A stretch of DNA of 40,132 bases from Chromatiales bacterium (GTDB taxonomy: Bacteria; Pseudomonadota; Gammaproteobacteria; Steroidobacterales; Woeseiaceae), in contig SHLT01000011.1 of assembly GCA_004282875.1 (NCBI GenBank), forward strand, positions 1 to 40,132, in the 5' to 3' direction. Below, piece after piece: positions 1 to 10,277 of the stretch. The notes below the pieces were generated by a model. That model was not told the DNA's origin and ran no database searches. It saw only the letters and a list, made by a program, of their open reading frames with translations. A program made the translations under genes and the position numbers. The stretch's first letter is position 1. Each line of letters starts with the position of its first letter.

Positions 1-1050
<1,050 letters not shown>

Positions 1051-1054
<4 letters not shown>

Positions 1055-1815
1055 TGTTTCAACTTCTCCAGCTGCACAACGTCGGCCGGCATCGACCGCA
1101 GTGTTCCGGGTGGGGTGTAGTGTCCGGTCAACTCATAACGGCTGCCCGGATGGTGCAATCGTCCGAAGGTCACGGGGCGTCCTTTCGACCAGGTACGTCG
1201 TATTACGACCAGCGCCGGTTCGCCTTCGTTCATTTCGAGGTGTCGGCTTACAGCGCGGTTGGGCATGCTTGCGCGCACAACCTGCTCGGCTTCCTGTAGC
1301 GGCGCCACGGATGTCAGGTAAGCGCTCGGCGTGACCTCTTCGAAATCCTGTTCAAGACAATCAGGTGCGAAGCTTGCGACGATATGCCGGTCTTCGACCT
1401 GCACCGGCACGTTGCTCTCATAGTGAATGAGCAATAAATGGAAGATATCCGTGCCCTGTTCGACGTGCAGAGCCCTGGCAACTTCACCGCGTGCATGCTG
1501 TCGCGATTGCCGAATGACCTTGCTCGAATGGGTGTGCCCGCGACTCGCAATTTCGTCCGCGATGTTCTGGACTTCGAGCAGATGCGACTGCGAACGAAAA
1601 TCCGAGACAAACGTGCCGCGTCCGGCAATACGCTCCACGTAGCCCTCGTCATTGAGTTCCCGCAACGCGCGATTTGCCGTCATGCGCGACACCTGCATCG
1701 CTTCGACGAGTTCGTTCTCGGACGGCACGCGATCGCTCGGCTGTAATTCGCCCGAGGAAATCCGGCCGATAATCAGGTCCTTGAGTTGCTGATAGCGCGG
1801 CTTGGCGACGTTCAT
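1051..1815 (-). CDS. hutC: Histidine utilisation repressor, GntR/HutC family
   Basis: A 254-residue regulator with the two-domain HutC plan. The N-terminal winged helix (about residues 8-75) contains [21 protein letters not shown] followed by the wing segment [12 protein letters not shown]-terminal UTRA effector domain occupies about residues 95-240. HutC proteins repress hut genes and are released by urocanate. Lying between hutF and hutU, with 4-base overlaps on both sides, it should repress its own operon. The likely target is the palindrome at 3187-3196 in the hutF/hutI gap. The length is normal and no disruption is seen. The specific HutC assignment rests on context as well as on the fold. 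Confidence 0.93.
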
Positions 1816-3170
1816 GCCGGGCTTCCAAGACGGTTCAGTGCCCCCGCGAATTCGTCCCGGGCACGCTCACGTTCCACGTGTGCCGCGTCTTCAACGCGCC
1901 AGCGCCCGTCGACCATGACCCGCTCGACCGGCAGCGGGTAGCCCGAGAAGACCAGCGCATCGAGGCGCGAGTCGTCGTTGTGACCGGCCAGCATTGGATC
2001 CTCATCGTTCAGTACGACGAAATCAGCGGATGCACCCTGCTCTATCCCGGCGACCGGTTGTCCCGCCGCCGACGCGCCACCTTCGAGCGCCCGCGCGAAC
2101 AGTTCACTGCCGACATGGCTGTCGCGCAACGACACCACGTTACGTGACCGGGTGGCCAGGCGCTGGCCGTATTCGAGCCAGCGCAGTTCTTCGAAGGGAT
2201 TGATCGAGACGTGGCTGTCGGAACCGATGGCGATACGGCCACCCTGCTCGAGGTAGGCATGCAGCGGGAACAGGCCGTCGCCGAGATTGGCCTCGGTGCT
2301 CGGGCAGAGCACGGCAACGGCGCCGCATCGTGCAAGCGCGACAACTTCTTCGTCGTCCATGTGCGTTGCATGCACCAGGTTCCATGCGGGCCCGACGTCG
2401 AAGTTTTCGAGCAGCCAGCGCACCGGGCGCCGTCCGTAGGAGGAGAAGCACTGCTTGACCTCACGCCGTTGTTCCGCGACGTGAATATGCATCGGCACTC
2501 CGGTCGCTGCCGCGACATCGGCGACACGGGTCAGCGACGCCTGGCTGACGGCCCTGAGGCTGTGCACGCCGATACCGATATTGACGCCGTTTTTGCAGCT
2601 CGGTGCCACGCGCTCGAAATGGTCGAGAAACTCGTCGGCTGACATGGCGAACGTCGCCTGCTGCGCCGTCGGCTCGGGGTCCTCGAAGCCGGCGCGCTCA
2701 TAGTGCACCGGGATGTAGGTCAGGCGTATGCCGCTCTCGTGTGCGGCGGTTACGATCGCATCAAACATCGTGTCCACCGCGGCGGCATCGAGCGGGTCGC
2801 GATGCAGGTAGTGAAACTCGGCAACCGACGTGTAGCCGGACCGGAGCATCTCGCAGTAAGCCTGTCGTGCAATAGCCGTCAGCAAATCCGCACTGACGCG
2901 ACCGGCCAGTGCGTACATGCGTTCGCGCCAGGACCAGAAATTATCGCGGCCGGCCGGTGAGCGTTCCTCGGTATGGCCTGCCAGCGCGCGCTGGAACGCG
3001 TGCGAATGTGCATTGCACAGTCCCGGGATGACGCAGCCGAGTATTTCGTCAGACCCGTCGGACGACGCGTCGACCGTGACGCGTTCTATCCGGCCAGCGG
3101 CGAGCGCAAGCTGGACGTTGTCGTGCCAGCCGTCGGGAAGCAGGGCCTTGCGGGCGAAAAGTATGGTCAT
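1812..3170 (-). CDS. hutF: Formimidoylglutamate deiminase (HutF)
   Basis: HutF deiminates N-formimidoyl-L-glutamate to N-formyl-L-glutamate and ammonia, which defines the five-step histidine pathway completed by HutG deformylase. The 452-residue protein is an amidohydrolase-superfamily metal enzyme. The metal site includes NAHSHAFQR (His55, His57), a later VHATHMDDEE segment and IGSDSHVSINP. The phrase FWSWRERMYALA is typical of HutF. I chose the ATG at 3170, which has a GAGG site six bases upstream. An in-frame start at 3224 would add 18 residues and read through the operator. It is the first gene of the leftward hut operon and overlaps hutC by 4 bases. Confidence 0.94.
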   Translation of the reverse strand: MTILFARKALLPDGWHDNVQLALAAGRIERVTVDASSDGSDEILGCVIPGLCNAHSHAFQRALAGHTEERSPAGRDNFWSWRERMYALAGRVSADLLTAIARQAYCEMLRSGYTSVAEFHYLHRDPLDAAAVDTMFDAIVTAAHESGIRLTYIPVHYERAGFEDPEPTAQQATFAMSADEFLDHFERVAPSCKNGVNIGIGVHSLRAVSQASLTRVADVAAATGVPMHIHVAEQRREVKQCFSSYGRRPVRWLLENFDVGPAWNLVHATHMDDEEVVALARCGAVAVLCPSTEANLGDGLFPLHAYLEQGGRIAIGSDSHVSINPFEELRWLEYGQRLATRSRNVVSLRDSHVGSELFARALEGGASAAGQPVAGIEQGASADFVVLNDEDPMLAGHNDDSRLDALVFSGYPLPVERVMVDGRWRVEDAAHVERERARDEFAGALNRLGSPA

Positions 3171-3186
3171 GCATGCCTCGCTAAGT

Positions 3187-3196
3187 TGTATATACA
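3187..3196. promoter_or_regulatory. Probable HutC operator between divergent hutF and hutI
   Basis: TGTATATACA is a perfect 10-base palindrome in the short gap between the hutF start (3170) and the hutI start (3206). HutC proteins of Pseudomonas are known to bind a TGTA-N2-TACA type site, and hutC lies two genes away. The same bases contain TATACA on both strands and could serve as -10 elements in both directions, so repressor binding would block both promoters. The palindrome is seen directly. The assignment to HutC is inference from family knowledge and position. Confidence 0.7.
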
Positions 3197-3205
3197 GGTT
3201 AGTGC

Positions 3206-4417
3206 ATGGTACCGTTCTTTGCAATGGACCTTGTGCTCACAGACGCCAGAATCGCGACCCTGTCCGGCGACGACTACGGCGTGATTGCGGACGGCGCTCT
3301 TGCCATCAAGGACGGCAAGATCGCGTGGGTCGGCGCGCAGGCCGACCTGCCGGATGAGGCCGCCTCGACGACACGGTCACTGGGGGGGCGCTGGCTTACA
3401 CCGGCACTGATCGACTGCCACACGCACCTGGTTTTCGGTGGCAACCGCGCCGACGAATTCGAACAGCGCCTGCGCGGTGCGAGTTATGAAGATATTGCGC
3501 GTGCCGGCGGCGGCATCATGTCAACGGTAAGCGCAACGCGTGCGGCGTCCGCCGATGAACTGTACGCGGCGGCCCTGCCGCGCGTAGAAGCCCTGGCGGC
3601 CGAAGGCGTCGGCACGATCGAGATCAAGTCAGGCTATGGACTCACTATCGACAGCGAACTCAAGATGCTCTCGGTGGCGAGGCAGCTTGGCGAAGCGACG
3701 CCGGTCACCATCCGCACGACACTGCTCGCGGCTCACACCGTCCCCCCTGAGTACCAGGGCCGGGCCGATGACTACATTGATTTGATTTGCGACGAACTGC
3801 TGCCCGAAGTTGCAGCGGGCCGACTCGCTGACGCCGTGGACGCGTACTGCGAGTCGATTGCCTTCTCCGCAAGCCAGGTTGCCAAACTCTTCTCGCGATC
3901 TGCCGAACTCGGATTGCCCGTGAAGCTGCACGCCGACCAGCTCAGTGATGGCGGCGGCGGCGCGCTGGCCGCACAATTCAGCGCATTGTCGGCCGACCAC
4001 CTCGAATACACGTCAACGGCTGGTGTTGCGGCAATGGCTGCATCGGGCGCCGTCGCCGTACTCCTGCCGGGCGCGTTCCTGACGCTGGGCGAAACGCAGC
4101 TGCCGCCGATTGAGGCCATGCGCGACCAGGGTGTACCGATCGCGGTAGCAACGGACTGCAACCCCGGAACATCGCCAATCTGCAGCCTGCGGACTGCCAT
4201 GATGCTGGCGGCGCGTCAGTTCAAGCTTACGCCCGAAGAATGTTTCGCCGGTGCGACACGTGTCGCGGCGCAGGCGCTCGGCCTCGACGATCGCGGTACG
4301 CTGGCAACCGGCCAACGCGCAGACCTCGCCGTCTGGGATATCAGTCACCCGCGCGAACTTGCCTACTGGGTCGGCACACCACAGCTATCCGAAGTAATAC
4401 TCGCCGATACCCTGTAG
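3206..4417 (+). CDS. hutI: Imidazolonepropionase (HutI)
   Basis: HutI opens the ring of 4-imidazolone-5-propionate to give formimidoylglutamate, linking HutU to HutF. The protein is up to 403 residues, the usual length, and is a cytoplasmic amidohydrolase. Signature segments include ALIDCHTHLVFGGNRADEF (metal His72 and His74), ARAGGGIMSTVSATR, IEIKSGYGLT, KLHADQLSDGGG and the metal Asp in ATDCNPGTSP. The ATG at 3206 has AGG seven bases upstream. The ATG at 3224, seven codons in, matches the usual family N-terminus and is an alternative. The gene diverges from hutF across the putative HutC operator, so the two directions are probably co-regulated. Confidence 0.96.
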   Translation: MVPFFAMDLVLTDARIATLSGDDYGVIADGALAIKDGKIAWVGAQADLPDEAASTTRSLGGRWLTPALIDCHTHLVFGGNRADEFEQRLRGASYEDIARAGGGIMSTVSATRAASADELYAAALPRVEALAAEGVGTIEIKSGYGLTIDSELKMLSVARQLGEATPVTIRTTLLAAHTVPPEYQGRADDYIDLICDELLPEVAAGRLADAVDAYCESIAFSASQVAKLFSRSAELGLPVKLHADQLSDGGGGALAAQFSALSADHLEYTSTAGVAAMAASGAVAVLLPGAFLTLGETQLPPIEAMRDQGVPIAVATDCNPGTSPICSLRTAMMLAARQFKLTPEECFAGATRVAAQALGLDDRGTLATGQRADLAVWDISHPRELAYWVGTPQLSEVILADTL

Positions 4418-4428
4418 GCTACGCGGCC

Positions 4429-5655
4429 TTGAACGCCGACCTCCTCAACAGCAAGAAATTCGTCATCACGCTGGGGCTCCTCACGGCCACGGCCGCCCTG
4501 ACCGTGGACCTGAGCCTGCCGGCTATCCCGTCCATGGTTGACGCGCTGGACACCAGCCTGTCGCGCGGACAACAAATCGTCGGCATCTTCATGATCGGGA
4601 TGGCGTGCGGCCAGATTCCAGCCGGGCTGTTTTCCGATCGCCTCGGCCGGCTGCCAACGCTCTACGTCGGCATGGCCATCTTTGCTATCGCGGCAACGGT
4701 TGCCGCGGCATCGAAGAGCATCGACGTGATGCTCGCAGCGCGCTTTGTTCAGGGGATTGGTGCTGCGTCAGCCATTGTCTTGTCGCGCGCGATGGTGCGC
4801 GACGTTGCGTCGGGCAAAAACGCCGCGCGCCTGATGTCGCTGATGACCATGATCTTCACGGCGGCACCCGTGATCGCGCCGACATTTGGCGCCCTGCTCG
4901 TCGCGCAATGGGGGTGGCGCGCGCCATTTGTTGCGATCGCCATGTGCGCCGCGCTCATCATCTTTGGCATTCGCGCGAACATTCCAGAGACGCACGTGCC
5001 TGACGTCAATGAACATCCGGTGCGTCAGCTGCAGTCGAGCATACGAGAGTTCTTCTCTCATCGACAAAGCATCTTCGGCTTGCTACTGGTCGTTTTGCCA
5101 CCCGCGGGCTTCCTGTCGATCATCGCGGTATCCGCCGCACTTGTCGTCGAGATCTACGGCTACTCGATTCAGCAGTACGGGCTGATCTTCGCGTGCGCCG
5201 GCATTTCCATCCTCGTCGGCTCGTTCGTCAATCGCTGGCTGGTAACGCGATTCGAGGCGGTGCAGCTCATCGGCCTCGGCATCGCGCTGATATTTCTTGC
5301 CAGTGCGCAACTCGCCGTCATTGCCTGGCTGGATAGCGCTAACTTCTGGTGGGTGTGGTCGTGCGTCTGCCTGTTCATGTTCACGATCGCGATTATTGCT
5401 TCCAACGCGACGGTGCTCGCGCTCGACCCGCTGCCGCGGATCGCCGGGGTGGCGTCGTCAATCATGGGTACACTGCAGAATCTGTTCGGTGCAGGCGGCG
5501 CGTTGCTGGCCGCCGTGATTTACGACGGCAGCGTTCGTCAATCGGTGATCATCATGGCCATTGTCGGCCTGATCCTGACGGCCGTATTCCTGTTACGCCC
5601 GCTGATAGCACCCGGCGATCTCGTGCATCACCCGGACGAACTCGCCCGCGACTAG
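4429..5655 (+). CDS. Bcr/CflA-family multidrug efflux MFS transporter
   Basis: This inner-membrane proton antiporter has about 12 transmembrane helices and 408 residues, typical for Bcr/CflA drug exporters. The loop after helix 2 contains the MFS motif A form AGLFSDRLGRLPTLY, and the helix 5 region contains APVIAPTFGALL, characteristic of 12-helix drug:H+ antiporters. The open frame extends upstream into hutI, but the arginine-rich extension has no transporter character. I therefore place the start at TTG 4429, just after the hutI stop and shortly before the first helix. No good ribosome site supports this start. The stop overlaps the stop of the next, convergent gene. The substrate is unknown. 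The 11-base gap suggests co-transcription with hutI. Confidence 0.87.
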   Translation: MNADLLNSKKFVITLGLLTATAALTVDLSLPAIPSMVDALDTSLSRGQQIVGIFMIGMACGQIPAGLFSDRLGRLPTLYVGMAIFAIAATVAAASKSIDVMLAARFVQGIGAASAIVLSRAMVRDVASGKNAARLMSLMTMIFTAAPVIAPTFGALLVAQWGWRAPFVAIAMCAALIIFGIRANIPETHVPDVNEHPVRQLQSSIREFFSHRQSIFGLLLVVLPPAGFLSIIAVSAALVVEIYGYSIQQYGLIFACAGISILVGSFVNRWLVTRFEAVQLIGLGIALIFLASAQLAVIAWLDSANFWWVWSCVCLFMFTIAIIASNATVLALDPLPRIAGVASSIMGTLQNLFGAGGALLAAVIYDGSVRQSVIIMAIVGLILTAVFLLRPLIAPGDLVHHPDELARD

Positions 5656-6080
5656 CTTTGAGTTTCTTTGTCCGCAATCCTGAGCAGCGCGATCAATGCC
5701 AGGCCCAGGAACAGAAAGAATACCGCATTAAAGATGTTCCTCGAGGCCGCTACAGACAAAGCGCTTGCGATTTCCTCCTGAAAAACGATCCGCTGTAGCC
5801 CGCGTAGCGTGAACAGCAAAACCAGGCCGTAGATAATCGCTCGATTGCCGAGTGGGTTCCTGGCCGCGACGCCTGCCATGAAGCCTACAACGAGCATGAA
5901 TGCGCCCAATGGTTTCAGGAGATAAAGCAGGGCCGGAGTGAAGTTCACCTCAGCCCCATACTGTCCGGCCATGAACTGGGGAAACGCCGGGGAAACATTC
6001 AACCCGGCACCGATGGCTACGTGAATAGCGCACACCATCCACAACAGTATCTGCAGAGCAAGCAATGACCTGGAGTTCAT
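5652..6080 (-). CDS. Small four-helix membrane protein of unknown function
   Basis: A 142-residue hydrophobic protein with four predicted transmembrane helices: about residues 7-27, 48-68, 80-95 and 112-135. The loop after helix 1 reads GLNVSPAFPQFMAGQYGAEV, and the C-terminal tail is short and polar. I do not recognise a named family with confidence. The layout recalls small DUF4345-like membrane proteins. Its ATG overlaps the stop of the preceding radical SAM gene by 4 bases (ATGA). It is therefore the third and last gene of the leftward radical SAM operon and is probably tied to that pathway, for example as a membrane anchor or product handler (inference). Its stop overlaps the Bcr/CflA stop. 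Confidence 0.75.
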   Translation of the reverse strand: MNSRSLLALQILLWMVCAIHVAIGAGLNVSPAFPQFMAGQYGAEVNFTPALLYLLKPLGAFMLVVGFMAGVAARNPLGNRAIIYGLVLLFTLRGLQRIVFQEEIASALSVAASRNIFNAVFFLFLGLALIALLRIADKETQS

Positions 6081-7453
6081 GAGGATCCCCTCTGTAAAAG
6101 GTCTGAATGGGCGTTCTTACCAAAAAACATGCCGTGTTTCGTCATGGTCTCACTCGCGTAGAGGCGGTTGTAAACGAGAAACGTACCGAGGCGATAAATC
6201 GAATTCAGATGGGTTTGGAAATCCCAGACCCTCGTGAAGATCGATCCCATGGAGTTCCATCGCCTTCGGCACTCGAAAACGACGTCCGTCAGCTCCTCAG
6301 GGGTCATGTTCTGCGGCACGAACGCGGCGTAATTGAAACGATACTCCGGATGCAGCCACCACTTGCCGCCCCATAGCAGACGACCTTCGGCGGCCAGCCG
6401 CTTGTACAGAGGCGTGGACGGATACGGCATCAGGATATTGAATGCCGCGAAACAAAACTTGTGCTCCTCCGCGAACCGCAGGGTGTCGAGAATCGATTCG
6501 GGCGTATCCGTATCGTGGCCGAGCGTGAATGCAGCCCATGTCTGCAGGTGATGCTTGCGCAGGATTTCGACCTGCCGCGCGTAGCAGTCCCAGCCAGCGG
6601 TCTTCTTGCTGAGGTTGCAGGCCTTTCTCATGGCGCGCACGCCTGCCTGCTGCACGGATTCGAAACCGACGACGAAACCCTGGCAACCACTGGCTTCGAT
6701 GAGATCCATGAGCTCAGGGTCATCCGTCATATCGATAGACCCCTGCGACACCCAGCGAATCTTCAATGGAACCAGCGCCCGCAGAAGTTCTTTCGCACGC
6801 GCGTGATCAGAGACCAGGTTGTCATCGACGAAGAATATAAGGCGCCTGTCCTGTTTCTCGATCTCTTCGACGACATCCCTGATGGGCCTGACGCATTGCG
6901 TACGCTTGAAGAACGTCGAGATAGCGCAGAATTCACAGGCGAAGCGGCAGCCGCGCCCGAACTGGACCAGGCTGACCGGCAGATAGCCCTTCCCCCTGTA
7001 CAGGTCGCGCCTCGGCATGACTGCGTGCGGCTGGGGATAATCTGTCTGGCCGTCGTACCTTCTTTTGAGCGCAGCATTTCGCACATCACTGACGACCTCG
7101 GGCCAGATCGTTTCGGCATCGCCAGTGACGATCGCGTCCGCATGTTGCAGGCACTCGTCCGGGACCAGCGTCGGCTGGAAGCCCCCCATCACCACGGGCA
7201 CCCCGCGCCTGCGGTACTCCGCTGCGATCTCGTACGCGCGTCGCGCATTGTAGATCTCAACCGTGATTGCGGCCAGGTCGGTCGGCTCGTCGAACGGGAT
7301 GTTCTCCATGCGATCGTCGTAGAGAACGCATTCGACATCCGGCGGCGTGTAGGCGGCCAGAACGCCGAGCGTGAGCGGTTCCATGCGTCCTTCGTCGATA
7401 TACGGGCCGCTCGCCAGGCGACCGATATTGGGACGGAGAAACGTTATCCTCAC
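6077..7453 (-). CDS. B12-binding-type radical SAM protein (paralogue 1)
   Basis: A 458-residue protein with an N-terminal cobalamin-binding-like Rossmann domain (about 1-140, with DDRMENIPFDE and VVMGGFQPTLVPDE) and a radical SAM barrel from about 160. The [4Fe-4S] cluster motif is Cys169-x3-Cys173-x2-Cys176 (GRGCRFACEFC). The barrel continues through FFVDDNLV and VGFES, and a C-terminal region contains GKWWLHPEYRFNYAAF. I chose GTG 7453, which overlaps the upstream gene's TGA as GTGA, has GGAG eight bases before it and gives VRITFLRPN, matching the paralogues' N-termini. The ATG at 7474 is an alternative. The reaction is unknown. Relatives include methylases and ring-forming or ring-rearranging enzymes. 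Confidence 0.9.
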   Translation of the reverse strand: MRITFLRPNIGRLASGPYIDEGRMEPLTLGVLAAYTPPDVECVLYDDRMENIPFDEPTDLAAITVEIYNARRAYEIAAEYRRRGVPVVMGGFQPTLVPDECLQHADAIVTGDAETIWPEVVSDVRNAALKRRYDGQTDYPQPHAVMPRRDLYRGKGYLPVSLVQFGRGCRFACEFCAISTFFKRTQCVRPIRDVVEEIEKQDRRLIFFVDDNLVSDHARAKELLRALVPLKIRWVSQGSIDMTDDPELMDLIEASGCQGFVVGFESVQQAGVRAMRKACNLSKKTAGWDCYARQVEILRKHHLQTWAAFTLGHDTDTPESILDTLRFAEEHKFCFAAFNILMPYPSTPLYKRLAAEGRLLWGGKWWLHPEYRFNYAAFVPQNMTPEELTDVVFECRRRWNSMGSIFTRVWDFQTHLNSIYRLGTFLVYNRLYASETMTKHGMFFGKNAHSDLLQRGSS

Positions 7454-8790
7454 GAGTGTGGCTCCGCTTGCCATGCCGGCATCTTGCCGGAGCCGAGCCT
7501 GCGGCCCTGTTTGCAATAAACCTCTCGGCGGGAAATAAGGTTCGCTGCCAGGTAGATACCGGCCCTGTAAGGGGTACGGGAATTTGCCCGCGCGTCCAGC
7601 ATTCGCCGCACGATGGAATTCGTCGAATTGAACTGCTTCCTTGCAGAGAAGCAACCTCGGGTCAGGTCGTTTGCAGACATGCCACGCGGCTCGAACGTCG
7701 CATCGCCGTAGCCAAACGTCGGGTCGAGCCACCACTTGTCATGCAGCAATCTCCCCTCGCCCTTCATTTTCTCGAATAGCGGCGCACCCGGCATGGGCGT
7801 CAGTGGATTGAAGTTGGCCAGCAGGAACTTGTTACGCAGTGAAAACTCAACCACCTTGCCGAACGAATCTACCGTGTCGGTGTCGCAACCGAGTACGAAC
7901 GTGCCATACATCATGATACCGGCACGCCTGAACACGCCGATCGCTTCGTCATACGACTGCCATTTGACGTTCCAGTGTTTCTTGAGCTCTCTGAGGCTGT
8001 CGATGTCCAGCGACTCGAAACCAACCAGCGCACTGATGCAGCCACTGCGGCGCATCAGGCGTACGAGCGCCTCATCTCGTGCAATGTCGATGGAGACCTG
8101 GCAAGACCAGCGGATATTCAAGGGAATAAGCGCATTGAACAACTCGCGCGCTATATCGCTGTCGACGAAAAGGTTGTCGTCGACAAGAAAGATGTGGCGT
8201 CGGCCGGAGCGCCGAATATCTTCGACCACGTCTTCGACAGGCCGATGCCTGAGGCTGCTCCCGTAGAATGCACGTATCGAGCAAAACGAACAGTTGAATC
8301 GGCAACCGCGACTGAACTGGACCAGGCCGATCGGCGCGTACTTCTTTCCAGCGAAGATCGACCGGTCCGGCATACTCCGATCCAGCGACGGAAATGACGC
8401 GCTTTCATAAATGGCTTGCAGGGTGCCGCCGCGCGCATCCTCGACGACGCGCTCCCACACCCCTTCCGCATCGCCCTTGACGACAGCATCTGCATGCTGC
8501 AGCGCTTCTTCAGGCAAGAACGTCGGATGATAGCCACCCATCACCACCGCAATGCCTCTGCGGCGGAAGCCATCCGCAATTTCATAAGCGCGATTCGCCG
8601 TGTAGGTTTCCACGGTCAATGCGACCAGGTCGGCCTCGAGATCGTCGGGAATGGGCTCGAGTCGCTCATCGAAAAACGTGACGTCGATGTCCGGCGGCGT
8701 CAGCGACTTCAGGATCGCGAAACACAACGGCTCCATGGCGTCCGATGAGCGGTCGTCATACATGTTCGGCCGGATCAGGGTGATTCTCAT
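7450..8790 (-). CDS. B12-binding-type radical SAM protein (paralogue 2)
   Basis: A 446-residue paralogue of its downstream neighbour. The N-terminus MRITLIRPN begins a cobalamin-binding-like domain with DERLEPIPDD and VVMGGYHPTFLPEE. The radical SAM cluster motif is Cys163-x3-Cys167-x2-Cys170 (SRGCRFNCSFC). FLVDDNLF, LVGFESLD and GTFVLGCDTDT follow along the barrel. The C-terminal region has DKWWLDPTFGYGDATFEP, close to the matching region of the 6077-7453 and 10274-11662 proteins. It is the first gene of the leftward operon, starting 80 to 130 bases from the divergent radical SAM gene, and its stop overlaps the next start by 4 bases. The specific chemistry cannot be told from sequence. Confidence 0.9.
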   Translation of the reverse strand: MRITLIRPNMYDDRSSDAMEPLCFAILKSLTPPDIDVTFFDERLEPIPDDLEADLVALTVETYTANRAYEIADGFRRRGIAVVMGGYHPTFLPEEALQHADAVVKGDAEGVWERVVEDARGGTLQAIYESASFPSLDRSMPDRSIFAGKKYAPIGLVQFSRGCRFNCSFCSIRAFYGSSLRHRPVEDVVEDIRRSGRRHIFLVDDNLFVDSDIARELFNALIPLNIRWSCQVSIDIARDEALVRLMRRSGCISALVGFESLDIDSLRELKKHWNVKWQSYDEAIGVFRRAGIMMYGTFVLGCDTDTVDSFGKVVEFSLRNKFLLANFNPLTPMPGAPLFEKMKGEGRLLHDKWWLDPTFGYGDATFEPRGMSANDLTRGCFSARKQFNSTNSIVRRMLDARANSRTPYRAGIYLAANLISRREVYCKQGRRLGSGKMPAWQAEPHS

Positions 8791-8821
8791 TGTTACTACT
8801 CGAAGCCCGCGTGGTAGAGTC

Positions 8822-8851
8822 TTATCAATCGGGTTCGCTGTATTGAATCAA
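8822..8851 (-). promoter_or_regulatory. Candidate promoter of the leftward radical SAM operon
   Basis: In the gap between the two divergent radical SAM genes, the minus strand shows TTGATT (plus-strand 8846-8851) and TGATAA (8822-8827), separated by 18 bases. This resembles a weak sigma-70 pair. Transcription would begin roughly 25 to 30 bases upstream of the ATG at 8790. I see no clear operator palindrome here and no convincing matching pair for the rightward operon. This is suggestive only. Confidence 0.3.
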
Positions 8852-8918
8852 CATCTCAATACTAGCAGGAATGAACCAGGCCAGTGCTGCAGCTCCAATG
8901 CAGCGAGAGAAAAACGCG

Positions 8919-10277
8919 ATGCTTCGAATAGCTTTGCTGTCACCGAAGGGCCCGCTATATCGCCATCGCGGCGGTATCTTCCGCAAGTCATTGCGATATC
9001 CACCTCTGACACTGCCGACCCTCGCCGCGCTGATTCCTGCCGATATCGAACATGAACTCGTCCTGTTCGATGAAGGCATAGAAGAGATCCCCGAGGATCT
9101 CGATGTCGACCTGATCGGGATCACTGTGATCACGGGTACGGCCAACCGCTCCTACGAACTTGCAGAGCACTTTCGAAAGCGCGGCAAGACGGTCGTGCTG
9201 GGTGGACCGCACATCACGCTCGTCCCGGACGACGCGGCGCCTCACGCGGACGCTATTGTCGTCGGCTATGCCGAGGACACCTGGCCACAGCTGCTGCGTG
9301 ACTACCTCGCCGGACAGTTACGAGAGCGTTACGATCAGGCGCCGGATCTAAGCCTTGCCGGCCGGCCCCGTGCGCGCCGAGACCTGATTCCGGGCGGCCG
9401 GCATGTCAAGACCGGGGTTTTCGAAGCCACGCGGGGCTGCAATCATCGCTGTGATTTTTGTGTTGTACCGTTCGCCTGGGGCCGCAAGCCCTACCAGAAG
9501 CCCGTCGACGAAGTGATCGACGAGATCCGCTCGACGGGGGTGAAGCGTGCGATCTTCATCGACCTGAACCTGGTCGCTGACAAAGCCTATGCGGCCGAGT
9601 TGTTCACCGCTTTGATACCGCTGCAAATCCAGTGGGGCGGACTCGCAACGAGTCTGCTCGCGCGGGATGAAGAACTACTCGACCTGTGCGCCCGTAGCGG
9701 CTGTATTGCGCTGCTCGTCGGCTTCGAATCCATCTCCCCGGCAGCGCTCAAAGACGTCAGCAAGAGCTTTAACTCGCCCGAACTCTACCGGGAGTGGATC
9801 GAGCGCTTTCATGACCATGGCATCGCTCTCAACGGTACCTTTGTCTTCGGGCTCGACAGCGATACAACAGACGTTTTTGAAGAGACCGCACAGTTCGTGA
9901 TCGACACTCGAATTGACCTGCCGCGCTTTGCGATCCTGACGCCGTTCCCGGGTACCGCCCTGCACGAGCGGCTCGAGGAGCAAGGTCGCATCCTCACGAA
10001 GAACTGGGAACTCTACGACGGCCAGCACGTCGTCTTCCAGCCTGCACAAATGAGTATCGACGCCCTGGAGAAGGGCAACATGCAGACCTGGCGGGACGTT
10101 TACAGTTACGGATCCATCGCGCGTCGCATGCGCGCAACGCCCATCTCGAAGGCCTTGTACCTGGCCGCGAATTTCGGCTATCGCTTCTACGGGCGCAGGC
10201 TGGATCGCTTCTACACCTGCGACTGGCAATTGCTGCAACGAGAATCCACACCTCTGCAGGCACAGAGAAGCCTGTGA
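8919..10277 (+). CDS. B12-binding-type radical SAM protein (divergent member)
   Basis: A 452-residue protein, the least similar of the four. It begins MLRIALLSPKGPLY, followed by SLRYPPLTLPTLAALIP, a cobalamin-binding-like domain with DEGIEEIPED and VVLGGPHITLVPDD. The cluster motif is Cys174-x3-Cys178-x2-Cys181 (TRGCNHRCDFC). GTFVFGLDSDT and PFPGTALHERL lie in the barrel. The C-terminal tail NWELYDGQHVVFQP lacks the WWLxP signature of the other three. The ATG at 8919 aligns with the paralogues and has GAGAG upstream. The ATG at 8871 would add a 16-residue polar tail and has AGGA directly against it, which is too close for a normal ribosome site. It leads the rightward operon. Confidence 0.9.
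   Translation: MLRIALLSPKGPLYRHRGGIFRKSLRYPPLTLPTLAALIPADIEHELVLFDEGIEEIPEDLDVDLIGITVITGTANRSYELAEHFRKRGKTVVLGGPHITLVPDDAAPHADAIVVGYAEDTWPQLLRDYLAGQLRERYDQAPDLSLAGRPRARRDLIPGGRHVKTGVFEATRGCNHRCDFCVVPFAWGRKPYQKPVDEVIDEIRSTGVKRAIFIDLNLVADKAYAAELFTALIPLQIQWGGLATSLLARDEELLDLCARSGCIALLVGFESISPAALKDVSKSFNSPELYREWIERFHDHGIALNGTFVFGLDSDTTDVFEETAQFVIDTRIDLPRFAILTPFPGTALHERLEEQGRILTKNWELYDGQHVVFQPAQMSIDALEKGNMQTWRDVYSYGSIARRMRATPISKALYLAANFGYRFYGRRLDRFYTCDWQLLQRESTPLQAQRSL

Noticed and set aside
6461-7519. 352-codon open frame on the plus strand
   Set aside because: It lies antisense to the radical SAM gene at 6077-7453. Its translation has no domain character, while the minus strand has the cluster cysteines.
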